This document shows, piece by piece, positions 54,940-55,134 of a stretch of DNA of 55,134 nucleotides. Position 1 is the stretch's first letter, and every line of letters starts with the position of its first letter. Below the pieces are notes generated by a model that saw only the letters and a list, made by a program, of their open reading frames with translations, was not told the origin of the DNA and made no database searches. Position numbers and translations under genes: made by a program. Origin of the DNA: Streptomyces griseus (lineage in GTDB: Bacteria > Actinomycetota > Actinomycetes > Streptomycetales > Streptomycetaceae); contig MUNB01000037.1 in assembly GCA_002154345.1 (NCBI GenBank), positions 1 to 55,134 on the forward strand, given 5' to 3'.

Positions 54940-55009
54940 GCGTGACGTACGGCGCGTGACGTACGGCGCTTGGCGTGCGGCGCGTGACGTGCGGCGCATG
55001 GCGAACGGC
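54940..55009 (+). repeat. 14-base tandem repeat, about five units
   Basis: GCGTGACGTACGGC twice exactly (54940-54953, 54954-54967), then degenerate copies GCTTGGCGTGCGGC, GCGTGACGTGCGGC and GCATGGCGAACGGC. Non-coding, after the dioxygenase gene. Confidence 0.85.
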
Positions 55010-55052
55010 GCGTGCGCACGGTGCGCGTCACGCGGCGTGTGGAGCGTGGCGA

Positions 55053-55134
55053 CGGAGGCGTTTTGGCTGCTTCCGGTGGGCGGGTCAGACTGTGGACGGT
55101 CTCCCGCCCGCCGGAAGCAGCCAAAACGCCTCCG
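55053..55134. repeat. Long inverted repeat at the window end
   Basis: Arms 55053-55084 and 55103-55134 pair over 24 perfect bases (CGGAGGCGTTTTGGCTGCTT, CCGG), one T-G mismatch, then seven more. The 18-base loop has AGAC/GTCT at its ends. It ends exactly at the last base. Could be a terminator or the end of a repeat element. Confidence 0.8.

Noticed and set aside
54940..55009. CRISPR-like array from the 14-base repeats
   Set aside because: Units are adjacent without spacers and too short; no cas genes are present.

Overview
The window is high-GC DNA with GTG starts, GTGA/ATGA stop-start overlaps and actinobacterial family content. It is almost certainly a Streptomyces chromosome segment: the order hemW, hrcA-dnaJ, rsmE, phoH-ybeY-CorC-like, era, M4 protease, leuA, recO, uppS, zur-znuBCA, glyS is the core-arm order remembered from Streptomyces genomes. 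That identification is inference; no database was searched.

Layout. 1-8000: a broken secreted SGNH hydrolase, an SMP-30 lactonase, hemW, a very large membrane protein ending in a periplasmic-binding-protein domain, a DUF3097 protein and an MBL hydrolase. 8000-17600: heat-shock operon hrcA-dnaJ under a perfect CIRCE operator, nitronate monooxygenase with rsmE, a HIT protein, an RNase Z-like protein, an adenine deaminase-type enzyme, an MFS exporter, and a PfkB kinase behind a Crp-like palindrome. 17600-25000: phoH-ybeY-CorC-like-mmcQ as an overlapping operon, an MFS/XRE divergent pair, a metal-less cytidine-deaminase-like protein and era. 25000-36000: a protealysin-like M4 protease with a downstream emfourin-type inhibitor, leuA with a leucine leader peptide, a TerB-like protein, recO-uppS, the zinc regulator and zinc ABC transporter with Zur-like boxes, and glyS. 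36000-55134 is accessory: small proteins, a hydrolase behind a leader-peptide attenuator, SDR/XRE, TPR, MerR-GNAT, a lower-GC island with a secreted NucA/NucB nuclease-DUF4185 protein and a SUKH-type immunity protein, an ART-like/HEAT protein, a small kinase, secreted proteins, oxidoreductase/TetR, and a Tat-exported dioxygenase-like lipoprotein.

How genes work together. HrcA is expected to repress its own operon through CIRCE. Zur should control znuA through boxes that cover a promoter almost touching the start codon. LeuA translation is likely tuned by a leucine-rich leader. The M4 protease and its inhibitor form one unit. The nuclease and SUKH protein look like a toxin-immunity pair separated by a strong hairpin.

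The most interesting signals are the hydrolase leader (promoter resembling WblC/WhiB7 targets, 17-codon ORF, hairpin enclosing the ribosome binding site), the NucA/NucB-DUF4185/SUKH pair, the protease-inhibitor pair, the ART-like/HEAT protein, and the metal-less deaminase homologue next to era. No rRNA, tRNA, CRISPR array or insertion sequence was seen.
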